39,655 nucleotides of DNA. Source: Planctomycetota bacterium (GTDB lineage Bacteria; Planctomycetota; UBA1135). Position numbers and translations under genes: made by a program. This document shows, piece by piece, positions 15,301 to 22,009 of the stretch. Location: positions 1-39,655 of the forward strand of contig JAJFFB010000137.1 of the NCBI GenBank assembly GCA_021776925.1. Direction: 5' to 3'. Each line of letters opens with the position of its first letter. Positions within the stretch are counted from its first letter, which is position 1. The notes beneath the pieces are model-generated. The model ran no database searches. It was not told the origin of the DNA and saw only the letters and a list, made by a program, of their open reading frames with translations.

Positions 15301-17507
15301 GTTACATCAAGATCGCCAGCCTGGAAGAGGGCATCGGCGTGCTGCCTTCTCTGCTTTTGAAGAAGGCCAACTACCTGTCTCTGGTCGGCGGCGACGGCGC
15401 CTGTATGGGTTGTGGTGAGAAAACCGTGCTGCACCTGGTGGTGTCGGCGGTCCACTCGCTGGTGCTGCCCAAAGTGGCGGCGCGGGTGTCCCGCATCGAG
15501 GAGCTGATCTCGGCGCTCGACCAGAAGGCGCGCACCCTGGTGGCGTCCGACGTCGATTTCGATGCGCTGCAATCCAGCGATGAGAGCGAAGCGGTGCGCA
15601 TTCCGCTCGATCGTGGCAAGCACAGCGAAGTCGAACGCATCACCGCGGCGATCAAGGAGCTGCGCCACCTGCGCTGGCTCTACACCGAAGGCCCCAGCGG
15701 CAACGGCCGCGCGCCGCTCGGCTTCACCAACTCGACCGGCTGCTCCTCGGTCTGGGCCAGCACCTACCCCTACAACCCCTATCCCTTCCCGTGGGTCAAT
15801 CACCTGTTCCAGGACGCACCTTCGATTGCTCTCGGCATCTTTGAGGGCCACATGCGCAAGATGGCCGACAGCTTCCTTGTCTGTCGTCGCGCCGAGCTGG
15901 AGCTCGCCGGTGACTACGACCCTGAGAAGCACGAGGCCGAGTTCGCGCAGTTCGACTGGCACAAGTTCAACGACGAAGAGTTCTCGATGTGCCCGCCAAT
16001 TCTCGCCGTCGGCGGCGATGGGGCGATGATGGACATCGGTTTCCAGAACCTGTCGCGCCTGATGGCGTCGGGCAAGCCCTTGCGGGTGGTGGTCCTCGAC
16101 ACCCAGGTCTACTCCAACACCGGTGGCCAGGCGTGCACCAGCGGCTACACCGGCCAGGTCTCCGACATGGCGATGTTCGGCAAGGGCCAGCACGGCAAGA
16201 CCGAAACGCGCAAGGAACTGAGCCTGATCGCAATCGCGCACCGCAACACCTACGTGGTGCAATCGACCCAGGCCACCGCCTCGCACCTGATCGGCGGCAT
16301 CCTCCGCGGCCTGCAGTCGAAACACCCGGCGGTGTTCCTGCTGCACTCCCCGTGCCCGCCCGAACACGGGCTCGCCGACGACGCTTCGACGCGCGCCTCG
16401 CGCATGGCGCTGGAAAGCCGCGCCTTCCCGGCGCTCGAATTCGACCCGGCTGCCGGCGACTCACTCGCCGACTGCCTCAATCTTGACGGCAACCCGGCGC
16501 TGGAAGACGCGTGGCCGAGCTACAGCCTCAGCTTCCTCGACGACGAAGGCGCCGAGCAGTCGATGGAACTACCGCTGACCACCGCCGACTGGGCCGCCAC
16601 CGAAGGACGCTTCAAGAAGCACTTCCGCCCGCTGACCAAGGGCGACGACGAAGTCGTGCTGTTCCATGAATTCGTTGAGATGAGTGCCGAAGAGCGCGAG
16701 GGCCTGACTCCCTTCATCTACCTGGTCGACCGCGAGCGCCGGCTGAGCCGCGCCGAGGTTTCGGCCGAGGTGGTGTTGCTGGCCGAAGACCGTCAGAGTT
16801 TCTGGCGTCAGCTCAAGGAGATGGCGGGTCTGCGCGTCAGCGAAGGCGCGCGCGACGACATCGTCGCCGAAATGGAAAGCGCTTTCGACCAGCGCCTGCA
16901 GGGTCTGCAGGCCGATTACGAAGCCAAGCTCCAGGAGCTGCGCACCACCTACCCGCAGATCGTCGCACGGCGCATGGCCGAGGGTCTGCTCAGCACCGGC
17001 GACGGCAGCCAGACCATCGACGAGGTTCTGAGCAAGGCGGTCAGCATGAAAGGGCTGGAGCCGCTGTCGCCCGAAGGCGTCAATGGCGGTGCACTCTTCG
17101 GCGGTGGCGGTACCGCAGTGGCCGATGCGCCCGCTGCTTCAGGTGGAAGCGGAACTTCCGCAACATCAGCCGGGGTCGGTGGTGCAGCCCCCCCCTCGCC
17201 CAGGGCTGGCGAAGCCCCATCGGCGGTCGCGGCCGCCGACGATGACGACGACGACTTCGCCGTCGAAGCCTCCATCGACACCGCGCGCTGTACCTCGTGC
17301 AACGAGTGCACCAACCTCAACGGCAAGATGTTCGCCTACAACGACCAGAAGCAGGCCTTCATCAAGGACGCCTCGGCAGGCCCCTTCCAGCATCTGGTCA
17401 AGGCCGCGGAAGTCTGTCCGGTGGCGATCATCCATCCGGGCACCCCTCTCAACCCGAAAGAAAAGGACCTCGAAAAGTGGTTGAAGCGGGCGGCTCCCTT
17501 CAATTGA
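12372..17507 (+). CDS. nifJ: Pyruvate:ferredoxin oxidoreductase, enlarged form with C-terminal ferredoxin domain
   Basis: At 1711 residues this is about 500 longer than usual single-chain PFOR. Domain order: pyrimidine-binding domain (AYPITPSTQMGEGW near 40), domain II (about 320-380), gamma domain (from about 503, IRIHSIGGWGAITMGKNLA), two [4Fe-4S] ferredoxin modules (Cys797 CTGCSQCWTQCP; Cys933 CKGCNICVDVCP), and the TPP domain. The TPP domain has proximal cluster cysteines 1011, 1014, 1124 and 1328 and GGDGAMMDIG at 1214. A coiled-coil-like stretch (about 1510-1550) and an Ala/Gly/Asp-rich linker lead to an extra ferredoxin-like module (Cys1640 CTSCNEC, Cys1682 CPVAI). Pyruvate plus CoA gives acetyl-CoA and CO2, with electrons to ferredoxin. 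The ATG at 12372 overlaps the rnfB stop and is preferred over an in-frame start at 12294, which lies inside rnfB. Confidence 0.92.
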   Translation: MKTKQPTTPSTTAKYPGIAVATDGSEAIVRMETAGSEAAGAYPITPSTQMGEGWAAAVAAGKSNVFGRRLLFFEPEGEHAAAAVTAGMNLVGLRSTNFSSGQGIAYMHESLYAAVGKRLTYVLNMACRAMTKHTLNVHAGHDDYHSVDDSGFFQLFAKNVSESADLNLICHRIAELALNPGICAQDGFLTSHVIESALMPEDDLVREYLGDPSDMIEAPTPAQRLVFGDTRRRIPELYDLDYPAMLGVVQNQDSYAQGVAAQRPFYFDHVAALTDQAMAEFAALSGRHYARIMGYRLDDAEYVIAGQGSVTENAEAVADFMRDERGIKVGVLNMTMFRPFPADLLTRALRGKKGVVVLERLDQPLSIEAPLLREMRAAMSQAVENGRAQGQSRRKARSNGQAALPYPDLACLGADEVPDFYSGCFGMGSRDLQPNDVIAAVDNMLPDGAQRRQFYLSIDFVRRNTRLPKLQIWQDQLLEAYPHLEGLALDAAPKANLMPKGTTSIRIHSIGGWGAITMGKNLAVTAAEMLDLQLKANPKYGSEKKGQPTTFYASLAPETIKLNCELADVNVVLSPDPNVFRHSNPLAGMERGGVLIIQSEVDGAEFWNTLPRLVQQHIRDLGIQVWYLDAFKIAFEEASNEDLRYRMQGTAFLGAFFHAAPIALEAGFSEEHFLDAMHGQLDKKFGHLGDAVVEDNLRVIRRGYQELQRLDYDVLSDDGEEAGAVPRIPERMDTPGAQQGPANSGRFWEQVGHLYATGQDGIADPFIATSTIPAATCTMRDMTGVRFEVPEFVAENCTGCSQCWTQCPDTAIPGLVTPIDEVLKAAADQAAKAHTIERFPTIIKPLARACSKLMSGAPFHGFAPVLSTAFANVMEKMAPEPERRRQLDDEFAAVSMVLADFPLAKTGPFFDGPEAQEKGAGALLSITINPTTCKGCNICVDVCPDGALKTIKQTDEEVDKLRRNWAFWETLPETDDRYIKIASLEEGIGVLPSLLLKKANYLSLVGGDGACMGCGEKTVLHLVVSAVHSLVLPKVAARVSRIEELISALDQKARTLVASDVDFDALQSSDESEAVRIPLDRGKHSEVERITAAIKELRHLRWLYTEGPSGNGRAPLGFTNSTGCSSVWASTYPYNPYPFPWVNHLFQDAPSIALGIFEGHMRKMADSFLVCRRAELELAGDYDPEKHEAEFAQFDWHKFNDEEFSMCPPILAVGGDGAMMDIGFQNLSRLMASGKPLRVVVLDTQVYSNTGGQACTSGYTGQVSDMAMFGKGQHGKTETRKELSLIAIAHRNTYVVQSTQATASHLIGGILRGLQSKHPAVFLLHSPCPPEHGLADDASTRASRMALESRAFPALEFDPAAGDSLADCLNLDGNPALEDAWPSYSLSFLDDEGAEQSMELPLTTADWAATEGRFKKHFRPLTKGDDEVVLFHEFVEMSAEEREGLTPFIYLVDRERRLSRAEVSAEVVLLAEDRQSFWRQLKEMAGLRVSEGARDDIVAEMESAFDQRLQGLQADYEAKLQELRTTYPQIVARRMAEGLLSTGDGSQTIDEVLSKAVSMKGLEPLSPEGVNGGALFGGGGTAVADAPAASGGSGTSATSAGVGGAAPPSPRAGEAPSAVAAADDDDDDFAVEASIDTARCTSCNECTNLNGKMFAYNDQKQAFIKDASAGPFQHLVKAAEVCPVAIIHPGTPLNPKEKDLEKWLKRAAPFN

Positions 17508-17532
17508 TCCCGAGCGACCGTCGACCGCCACG

Positions 17533-18858
17533 ATGAGTACCAGGGAATTCTTCCGGCACGGGGTTCATCCCCCCGAGTTGAAGGAGCTGACGGCTGCCGA
17601 GCGCATCCGCCGGATTCCATTCCCGGCGCAGGTGGTGCTGCCGCTGCGCCAGCACATCGGTGCCCCCGCCGAGGTGCTGGTGCGGCCCGGGGACCGCGTC
17701 GAGCGCGGCGACAAGATCGCCGCCGCGAACGGTTTCGTCTCGGTGCCGGTGCACGCCTCGGCCACCGGCGTGGTACGCGAGATCAGCCGCGCCCCCCACC
17801 CCGACGGCAGTTACGCCGAGGCGGTACGCATCGACGTCGACGCGCACTCGGCGCAGGTGCCGCGCGCACGCATGATTCCCGATTGGCGCGGGTTGGACGC
17901 CAAGCAGCTGGTCGCCGCGATCCAGGAAGGCGGCCTGGTCGGCCTGGGCGGCGCCGCCTTCCCGACCCACGTCAAGCTGTCGCCGCCGCCCGATCAGAAG
18001 ATCGACATGGTGGTGCTCAACGGCTGTGAGTGCGAGCCCTATCTGACCACCGACCACCGCACCATGGTCGAGTACCCCGAGCGGGTGCACCTGGGCACGC
18101 GCATCATGATGACCTGCCTCGGCGTCGACAAGGCGGTGGTCGGCATCGAACGCAACAAGCCCGATGCGATCGAGGCGATGCGCGCGACCGCGCCGAGCGA
18201 TCTCGACATCGACATCGTGCCGCTGACGGTCAAGTATCCGCAGGGCGCCGAAAAAATGCTGATCAAGGCGGTGATCGACCGCGAGGTGCCCGAGGGTGGG
18301 CTGCCAATGAACATCGGCGTGGTGGTGCAGAACGTGGCCTCGGTGGCGACCATCGCCGAGATCTTCGAAACCGGCCTGCCGCTGGTCGAACGCATCCTCA
18401 CCGTGACCGGCCACGGGGTACGCAAGCCGCGCAATTTGATCGTGCCGGTCGGCACCATGCTGCGCGACGTCGTCGCCGCGTGCGGCGGTCTGAGCGACGA
18501 CGCCGCCGAGATCATCATGGGCGGGCCGATGATGGGCCTGGCGCAGAGCAGCCTCGACACCCCGATCCTGAAAGGGACCTCGGGGGTGGTGGTGCTCAAC
18601 GAGGAACAGGCCAGTCCGCGCGCGACCTATCCGTGCATTCGTTGCGGCCACTGCCTGGACGCGTGCCCGGTGTTCCTCGACCCGCAGCACCTTGGCAGCC
18701 TCGGCCTCAACCAGGAGTACCCGAGCATGATGGAGCATCATCTTTCGACCTGCATGCTGTGCGGCTGCTGCTCCTACGTGTGTCCCTCGCGCATTCCGCT
18801 GAGTCACATCTTCGGCGTCGCCAAGGCCAGCCTGCGCGGCCAGGGGGTCAAGGTATGA
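17533..18858 (+). CDS. rnfC: RnfC, NADH/FMN-binding subunit of the Rnf complex
   Basis: The 441-residue product has the usual RnfC length. An N-terminal beta-rich barrel (PLRQHIGAPAEVLVRPGDRV, VHASATGVVREI) precedes a Complex I 51-kDa-like nucleotide/FMN domain (GGLVGLGGAAFPTHVKL around 137, VLNGCECEPYLTTDHR). An SLBB-like part (VTGHGVRKPRN, VPVGTMLRDVV) follows. Two ferredoxin modules end the protein: Cys368 CIRCGHCLDACP and Cys407 CMLCGCCSYVCP. RnfC exchanges electrons with NAD(H) on the cytoplasmic face. The gene begins 25 bp after the PFOR stop and ends overlapping rnfD in ATGA. It lacks the long Ala/Lys repeat tail of gammaproteobacterial RnfC. Confidence 0.95.
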   Translation: MSTREFFRHGVHPPELKELTAAERIRRIPFPAQVVLPLRQHIGAPAEVLVRPGDRVERGDKIAAANGFVSVPVHASATGVVREISRAPHPDGSYAEAVRIDVDAHSAQVPRARMIPDWRGLDAKQLVAAIQEGGLVGLGGAAFPTHVKLSPPPDQKIDMVVLNGCECEPYLTTDHRTMVEYPERVHLGTRIMMTCLGVDKAVVGIERNKPDAIEAMRATAPSDLDIDIVPLTVKYPQGAEKMLIKAVIDREVPEGGLPMNIGVVVQNVASVATIAEIFETGLPLVERILTVTGHGVRKPRNLIVPVGTMLRDVVAACGGLSDDAAEIIMGGPMMGLAQSSLDTPILKGTSGVVVLNEEQASPRATYPCIRCGHCLDACPVFLDPQHLGSLGLNQEYPSMMEHHLSTCMLCGCCSYVCPSRIPLSHIFGVAKASLRGQGVKV

Positions 18859-19874
18859 GTGATCCGAAGCTGCGCATCAGCGCATCGCCCTATCTGCTCG
18901 GCGGCGACAGTACCCCGCGCATCATGTGGACGGTGGTTGCCACGCTGGTGCCGATCGTCGCCGCCTCGGTGTGGTTTTTCGGCCCCAGCGCGCTGCTGAT
19001 CCAGGGCGCGGCGGTGCTCGGTGCGCTGCTTCCAGAACGCTTCGCCGGCCGGCGCGGCACCCTCGGCGACGGTTCGGCGGTGATCACCGGCGTGCTGCTC
19101 GGCCTGACCCTGCCGCCGGGCATGCCGCTGTGGATGGCTTTCCTCGGCGGCTTCTTCGGCGTCGCCTTCGGCAAGATCATCTTCGGCGGTCTGGGCCAGA
19201 ACGTGTTCAATCCGGCGCTGCTCGGCCGCGCCTTCCTGCAAGCGGCCTTCCCGGTGCCGATCACCACCTGGCCGGCCACCGGCGGCGACTGGTGGGCGCT
19301 GCGCGGCGACAACTTCGCCCTGCCGCTGATGAGCCCGCAGGTCGTCGACGGCAGCACCGGCGCGACCCCGCTGGGGCTGCACAAGTTCGAGAACACCAGC
19401 AGTGAGATCGGGGATCTGTTGATCGGCAGCACCAGCGGTTCGCTAGGCGAGACCTGCGGCGTGCTGATCCTGCTGTGCGGACTGTTCCTGGCGTGGAAGA
19501 ACTATCTCAACTGGCGCATCCCGGCGAGCATCTTCCTGACCGTGATCGTGTTCTCGGGCGTGCTCAACCTGGTCGACGGCGAGCGTTACCCGGGTCCGCT
19601 GTTCATGCTGTTCTCGGGCGGCCTGATGCTGGGTGCGATCTACATGGCCACCGACATGGTGACCTCCCCGACCACCCATCCCGGCTGTTGGATCTTCGGC
19701 GCCGGCATCGGATTCCTGGTGGTGGTGATCCGCATGTGGGGCGGGCTTCCTGAGGGGGTCATGTACGCGATTCTGTTCATGAACGCCTTCGTGCCCTTCA
19801 TCAACCGCGTCACGCGTCCGCGCGTGTTCGGCGCGCGCAAACCGCCGACGCCGAGCGCCGAGGCCAAGGCATGA
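18855..19874 (+). CDS. rnfD: RnfD, membrane subunit with covalent FMN site
   Basis: The 339-residue product is an integral membrane protein with many hydrophobic helices. It opens with the family's SASPYLLGGDSTPRIMW segment, where other RnfD proteins have SPH. The flavinylation motif STGATPLGL is present, with Thr171 the expected FMN attachment residue. FGGLGQNVFNPALLGRAF and YMATDMVTSPTTHPG are further RnfD/NqrB signatures. RnfD carries electrons through the membrane and takes part in ion translocation. The start is the ATG of the ATGA overlap with rnfC; the frame is open far upstream, but that part lies inside rnfC. Confidence 0.95.
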   Translation: MSDPKLRISASPYLLGGDSTPRIMWTVVATLVPIVAASVWFFGPSALLIQGAAVLGALLPERFAGRRGTLGDGSAVITGVLLGLTLPPGMPLWMAFLGGFFGVAFGKIIFGGLGQNVFNPALLGRAFLQAAFPVPITTWPATGGDWWALRGDNFALPLMSPQVVDGSTGATPLGLHKFENTSSEIGDLLIGSTSGSLGETCGVLILLCGLFLAWKNYLNWRIPASIFLTVIVFSGVLNLVDGERYPGPLFMLFSGGLMLGAIYMATDMVTSPTTHPGCWIFGAGIGFLVVVIRMWGGLPEGVMYAILFMNAFVPFINRVTRPRVFGARKPPTPSAEAKA

Positions 19875-20557
19875 GCGACACCACCCATAGCCGGGGTCCC
19901 GCGGACGATGCTGCCGCTGCGACGGGCCGCCCGGAGACTTCGTCGCTGCGCATCATTCTGACCTTGGGTGTGGCCGGGGTCATGGCCGGCCTTCTGCTGG
20001 TCTTCGTCTTCCAGGCGACCCAGCCGACGATCCTGGCGTACAAGGCCAAGATGCTCAAGCTCGCGGTCGAAGAGGTGCTGCAGGGTCCCGACAGCTACCT
20101 CACCCTTTACCTGGTCGACGGGGCGCTGACCGCCGAACTGCTCGCCGGCAGCGAGGAAGATGCCTACGAACAGATCTACATGGGCCTCGACGCCGCGGGC
20201 AAAGTCACCGGCATCGCCGCGGCGCATTCGCGGCCCGGCTTTCAGGAGCACGTCAAGGTGATCTTCGGCTTCGATCCGAGCGACGGGCGCATGATGGGCA
20301 TGAAGGTCCTGGAGAGCAAGGAGACCCCGGGTCTCGGCGACAAGATCGAGAAGGACGAGGAATTCGTCGCCCAGTTCACCCGCGCCCTCGCCCCGCTGGA
20401 GGCGGTCAAAAAGGGCCGTGGTGACGGCGACCCCCACCAGGTCGACATCATTACCGGCGCGACGATCTCTTCGCGCTGCGTGGTCGACGTGATCAACGAA
20501 GCCTACGCGCGCTGGAACCCGCTGGTCGAACAGATGCAAGGAGCGACGCGGCCATGA
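19871..20557 (+). CDS. rnfG: RnfG, FMN-binding periplasmic-facing subunit
   Basis: The 228-residue product has one transmembrane helix near the N-terminus (about 27-48, IILTLGVAGVMAGLLLVFVF). The rest is soluble and would face the periplasm. The FMN-binding domain ends in TGATISSRCVVDVIN, with Thr198 the expected covalent FMN site. MKVLESKETPGLGDKI is the other family signature. The first 26 residues before the helix are hydrophilic and longer than usual. An apoflavinyl transferase (ApbE) would be needed to attach FMN here and in RnfD; none is encoded in the window. The gene overlaps rnfD and rnfE by 4 bp each. Confidence 0.94.
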   Translation: MSDTTHSRGPADDAAAATGRPETSSLRIILTLGVAGVMAGLLLVFVFQATQPTILAYKAKMLKLAVEEVLQGPDSYLTLYLVDGALTAELLAGSEEDAYEQIYMGLDAAGKVTGIAAAHSRPGFQEHVKVIFGFDPSDGRMMGMKVLESKETPGLGDKIEKDEEFVAQFTRALAPLEAVKKGRGDGDPHQVDIITGATISSRCVVDVINEAYARWNPLVEQMQGATRP

Positions 20558-21213
20558 GAGAGACCACCTCGACGCAGGACTTGGTGCGCGGCATCTGGCG
20601 CGAGAACCCGGTGCTGATCCAGATGCTCGGATTGTGTCCGGCACTGGCGGTGACCAACTCGGTCGCCAACAGCCTGGCGATGGGCGGAGCGACCATGTTC
20701 GTGCTGTGCGGCTCCAGCCTGTTCATATCGCTGCTGAAGAAGTTCATTCCGCACGAGGTGCGCATCTCGACCTACATCCTGGTCATCGCCACCTTCGTCA
20801 CCGTCGCCGACATGGTGCTCGAGGCCGGATTCCCCACGCTGCACAAGGCGCTCGGCGCCTTCATCGCGCTGATCGTGGTCAACTGCATGATCCTCGGCCG
20901 CCAAGAGGCATTCGCCTCCAAGCGCCCGGTCGGGCGCGCGCTGCTCGACGCGGTGGGCACCGGCCTCGGCTTCCAGATCGCACTGCTGATGATGGGCGGT
21001 GTGCGCGAGATTCTCGGCGCCGGCACCTTCCTCGAGATGCCGCTGTTCGGCCCCAATTTCGAGCCCTGGGTGGTGATGATCCTGCCGCCGGGTGGCTTCC
21101 TCACCCTCGGCTTCTGGCTGCTCGGGCTGAGCTGGTACCAGGAGCGGCGCAAGAAGGCCGCCCGGGACCAGGGCGCAAGCCAGGATTCCAATGCTGAAGG
21201 GAGGGCCGCGTGA
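20554..21213 (+). CDS. rnfE: RnfE, membrane subunit
   Basis: The 219-residue product is a six-helix-type membrane protein of the RnfE/NqrD family. GIWRENPVLIQMLGLCPALAVT opens it, and VVNCMILGRQEAFA follows in the middle. Cys28 and Cys111 are the two cysteines that, with the pair in RnfA, hold the intramembrane iron centre. The C-terminal tail (ERRKKAARDQGASQDSN) is charged and cytoplasmic. It overlaps rnfG by 4 bp and rnfA by 1 bp. Confidence 0.95.
   Translation: MRETTSTQDLVRGIWRENPVLIQMLGLCPALAVTNSVANSLAMGGATMFVLCGSSLFISLLKKFIPHEVRISTYILVIATFVTVADMVLEAGFPTLHKALGAFIALIVVNCMILGRQEAFASKRPVGRALLDAVGTGLGFQIALLMMGGVREILGAGTFLEMPLFGPNFEPWVVMILPPGGFLTLGFWLLGLSWYQERRKKAARDQGASQDSNAEGRAA
21197..21204 (+). 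promoter_or_regulatory. Ribosome binding site of rnfA
   Basis: AAGGGAGG lies 8 nt before the ATG at 21213 and inside the end of rnfE. It supports ATG 21213 rather than the GTG three bases earlier. Confidence 0.6.
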
Positions 21214-21791
21214 TGGGCGACCTGGTCTGGATCCTGCTCTCGGCGATGGTGGTGAACAACTTCACCCTGGCGCTGTTCCTCGGTCTGTGCCCCTTCATGG
21301 GAGTCTCGGCGCGGGTCGAAACCGCGCTGCGCATGGGGCTCGCCAACATTTTCGTGTTGGTGATCACTTCCTTGTGCGCGTGGCTGCTGAACAGCTTCGT
21401 GCTCGAGCACGCGCCCTTCCTGCGCATCATCTCCTTCATCGTGGTGATCGCCTCGCTGGTGCAGATCGTCGAGATGGCGATCAAGAAGTTCAGCCCGGTT
21501 CTGTTCCAGCAGCTCGGCATTTTCCTGCCTCTGATCACCACCAACTGCGCGATCCTGGGTCTGGCGATCTTCCAGACCAACCGCGGCTACGGTCTCTTCC
21601 AGGGCCTCGCCTTCGCCGTCGGCGCCGGCCTCGGCCTGACTCTGGCGCTGGTATTGATGGCTTCGATCCGCGAAGATTCCGAACGCGCCACGGTACCCTC
21701 CCTGGCCCGGGGCACCGCCCTGGTCATGATCATTGCAGGCAGCCTGTCCCTCGCCTTCATGGGCTTCGCCGGCCTGGGCAGCGCCACCTGA
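21213..21791 (+). CDS. rnfA: RnfA, membrane subunit
   Basis: The 192-residue product is a six-helix membrane protein of the RnfA/NqrE family. It shows VVNNFTLALFLGLCPFMGVS with Cys26 and LITTNCAILGLAIF with Cys112, the partners of the RnfE cysteines for the intramembrane iron centre. It is related to RnfE but inserted in the opposite orientation, as is known for the family. It is the last of the contiguous rnfCDGEA block and is followed after 8 bp by a small Cys-rich membrane protein. Confidence 0.95.
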   Translation: MGDLVWILLSAMVVNNFTLALFLGLCPFMGVSARVETALRMGLANIFVLVITSLCAWLLNSFVLEHAPFLRIISFIVVIASLVQIVEMAIKKFSPVLFQQLGIFLPLITTNCAILGLAIFQTNRGYGLFQGLAFAVGAGLGLTLALVLMASIREDSERATVPSLARGTALVMIIAGSLSLAFMGFAGLGSAT

Positions 21792-21799
21792 TCCCTCCG

Positions 21800-21958
21800 A
21801 TGAGTCCCCTCTTCGCCATCCTCGTCCTCGCAGGCCTGTTCGGCATCTTCGCCGCGGTGCACCTGTGGGCGGGCGATTCCAAACCCGGCGCCTGCACCGG
21901 CAACGGAGATTGCGGCAACTGCCACGGACGCTGCGAACCCGGCGAAGAATCCCTCTGA
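21800..21958 (+). CDS. Small Cys-rich membrane protein, NqrM-like candidate
   Basis: This 52-residue product has one N-terminal hydrophobic helix (SPLFAILVLAGLFGIFAAVHLW). A short hydrophilic tail carries four cysteines spaced C-x5-C-x2-C-x3-C (ACTGNGDCGNCHGRCEP). The same layout, one helix plus a small Cys cluster, is found in NqrM, the factor needed to install the iron centre between NqrD and NqrE. Those subunits are the homologues of RnfE and RnfA, encoded just upstream. FeoB-associated Cys-rich proteins have a similar look and are the main alternative. The start is ATG 21800, 8 bp after rnfA. A role in building the RnfA/RnfE iron centre is an inference from topology and position. Confidence 0.7.
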   Translation: MSPLFAILVLAGLFGIFAAVHLWAGDSKPGACTGNGDCGNCHGRCEPGEESL

Positions 21959-22009
21959 CTGCCCATTCGAATGGTCTTCCGGACCGTCAAACCGAAAGCT
22001 ACAGCCGAC

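Noticed and set aside
13464..16367. 967-codon open frame on the minus strand inside the PFOR gene
   Set aside because: The plus strand carries complete PFOR motifs through the same stretch; the antisense product has no recognisable fold and biased composition.
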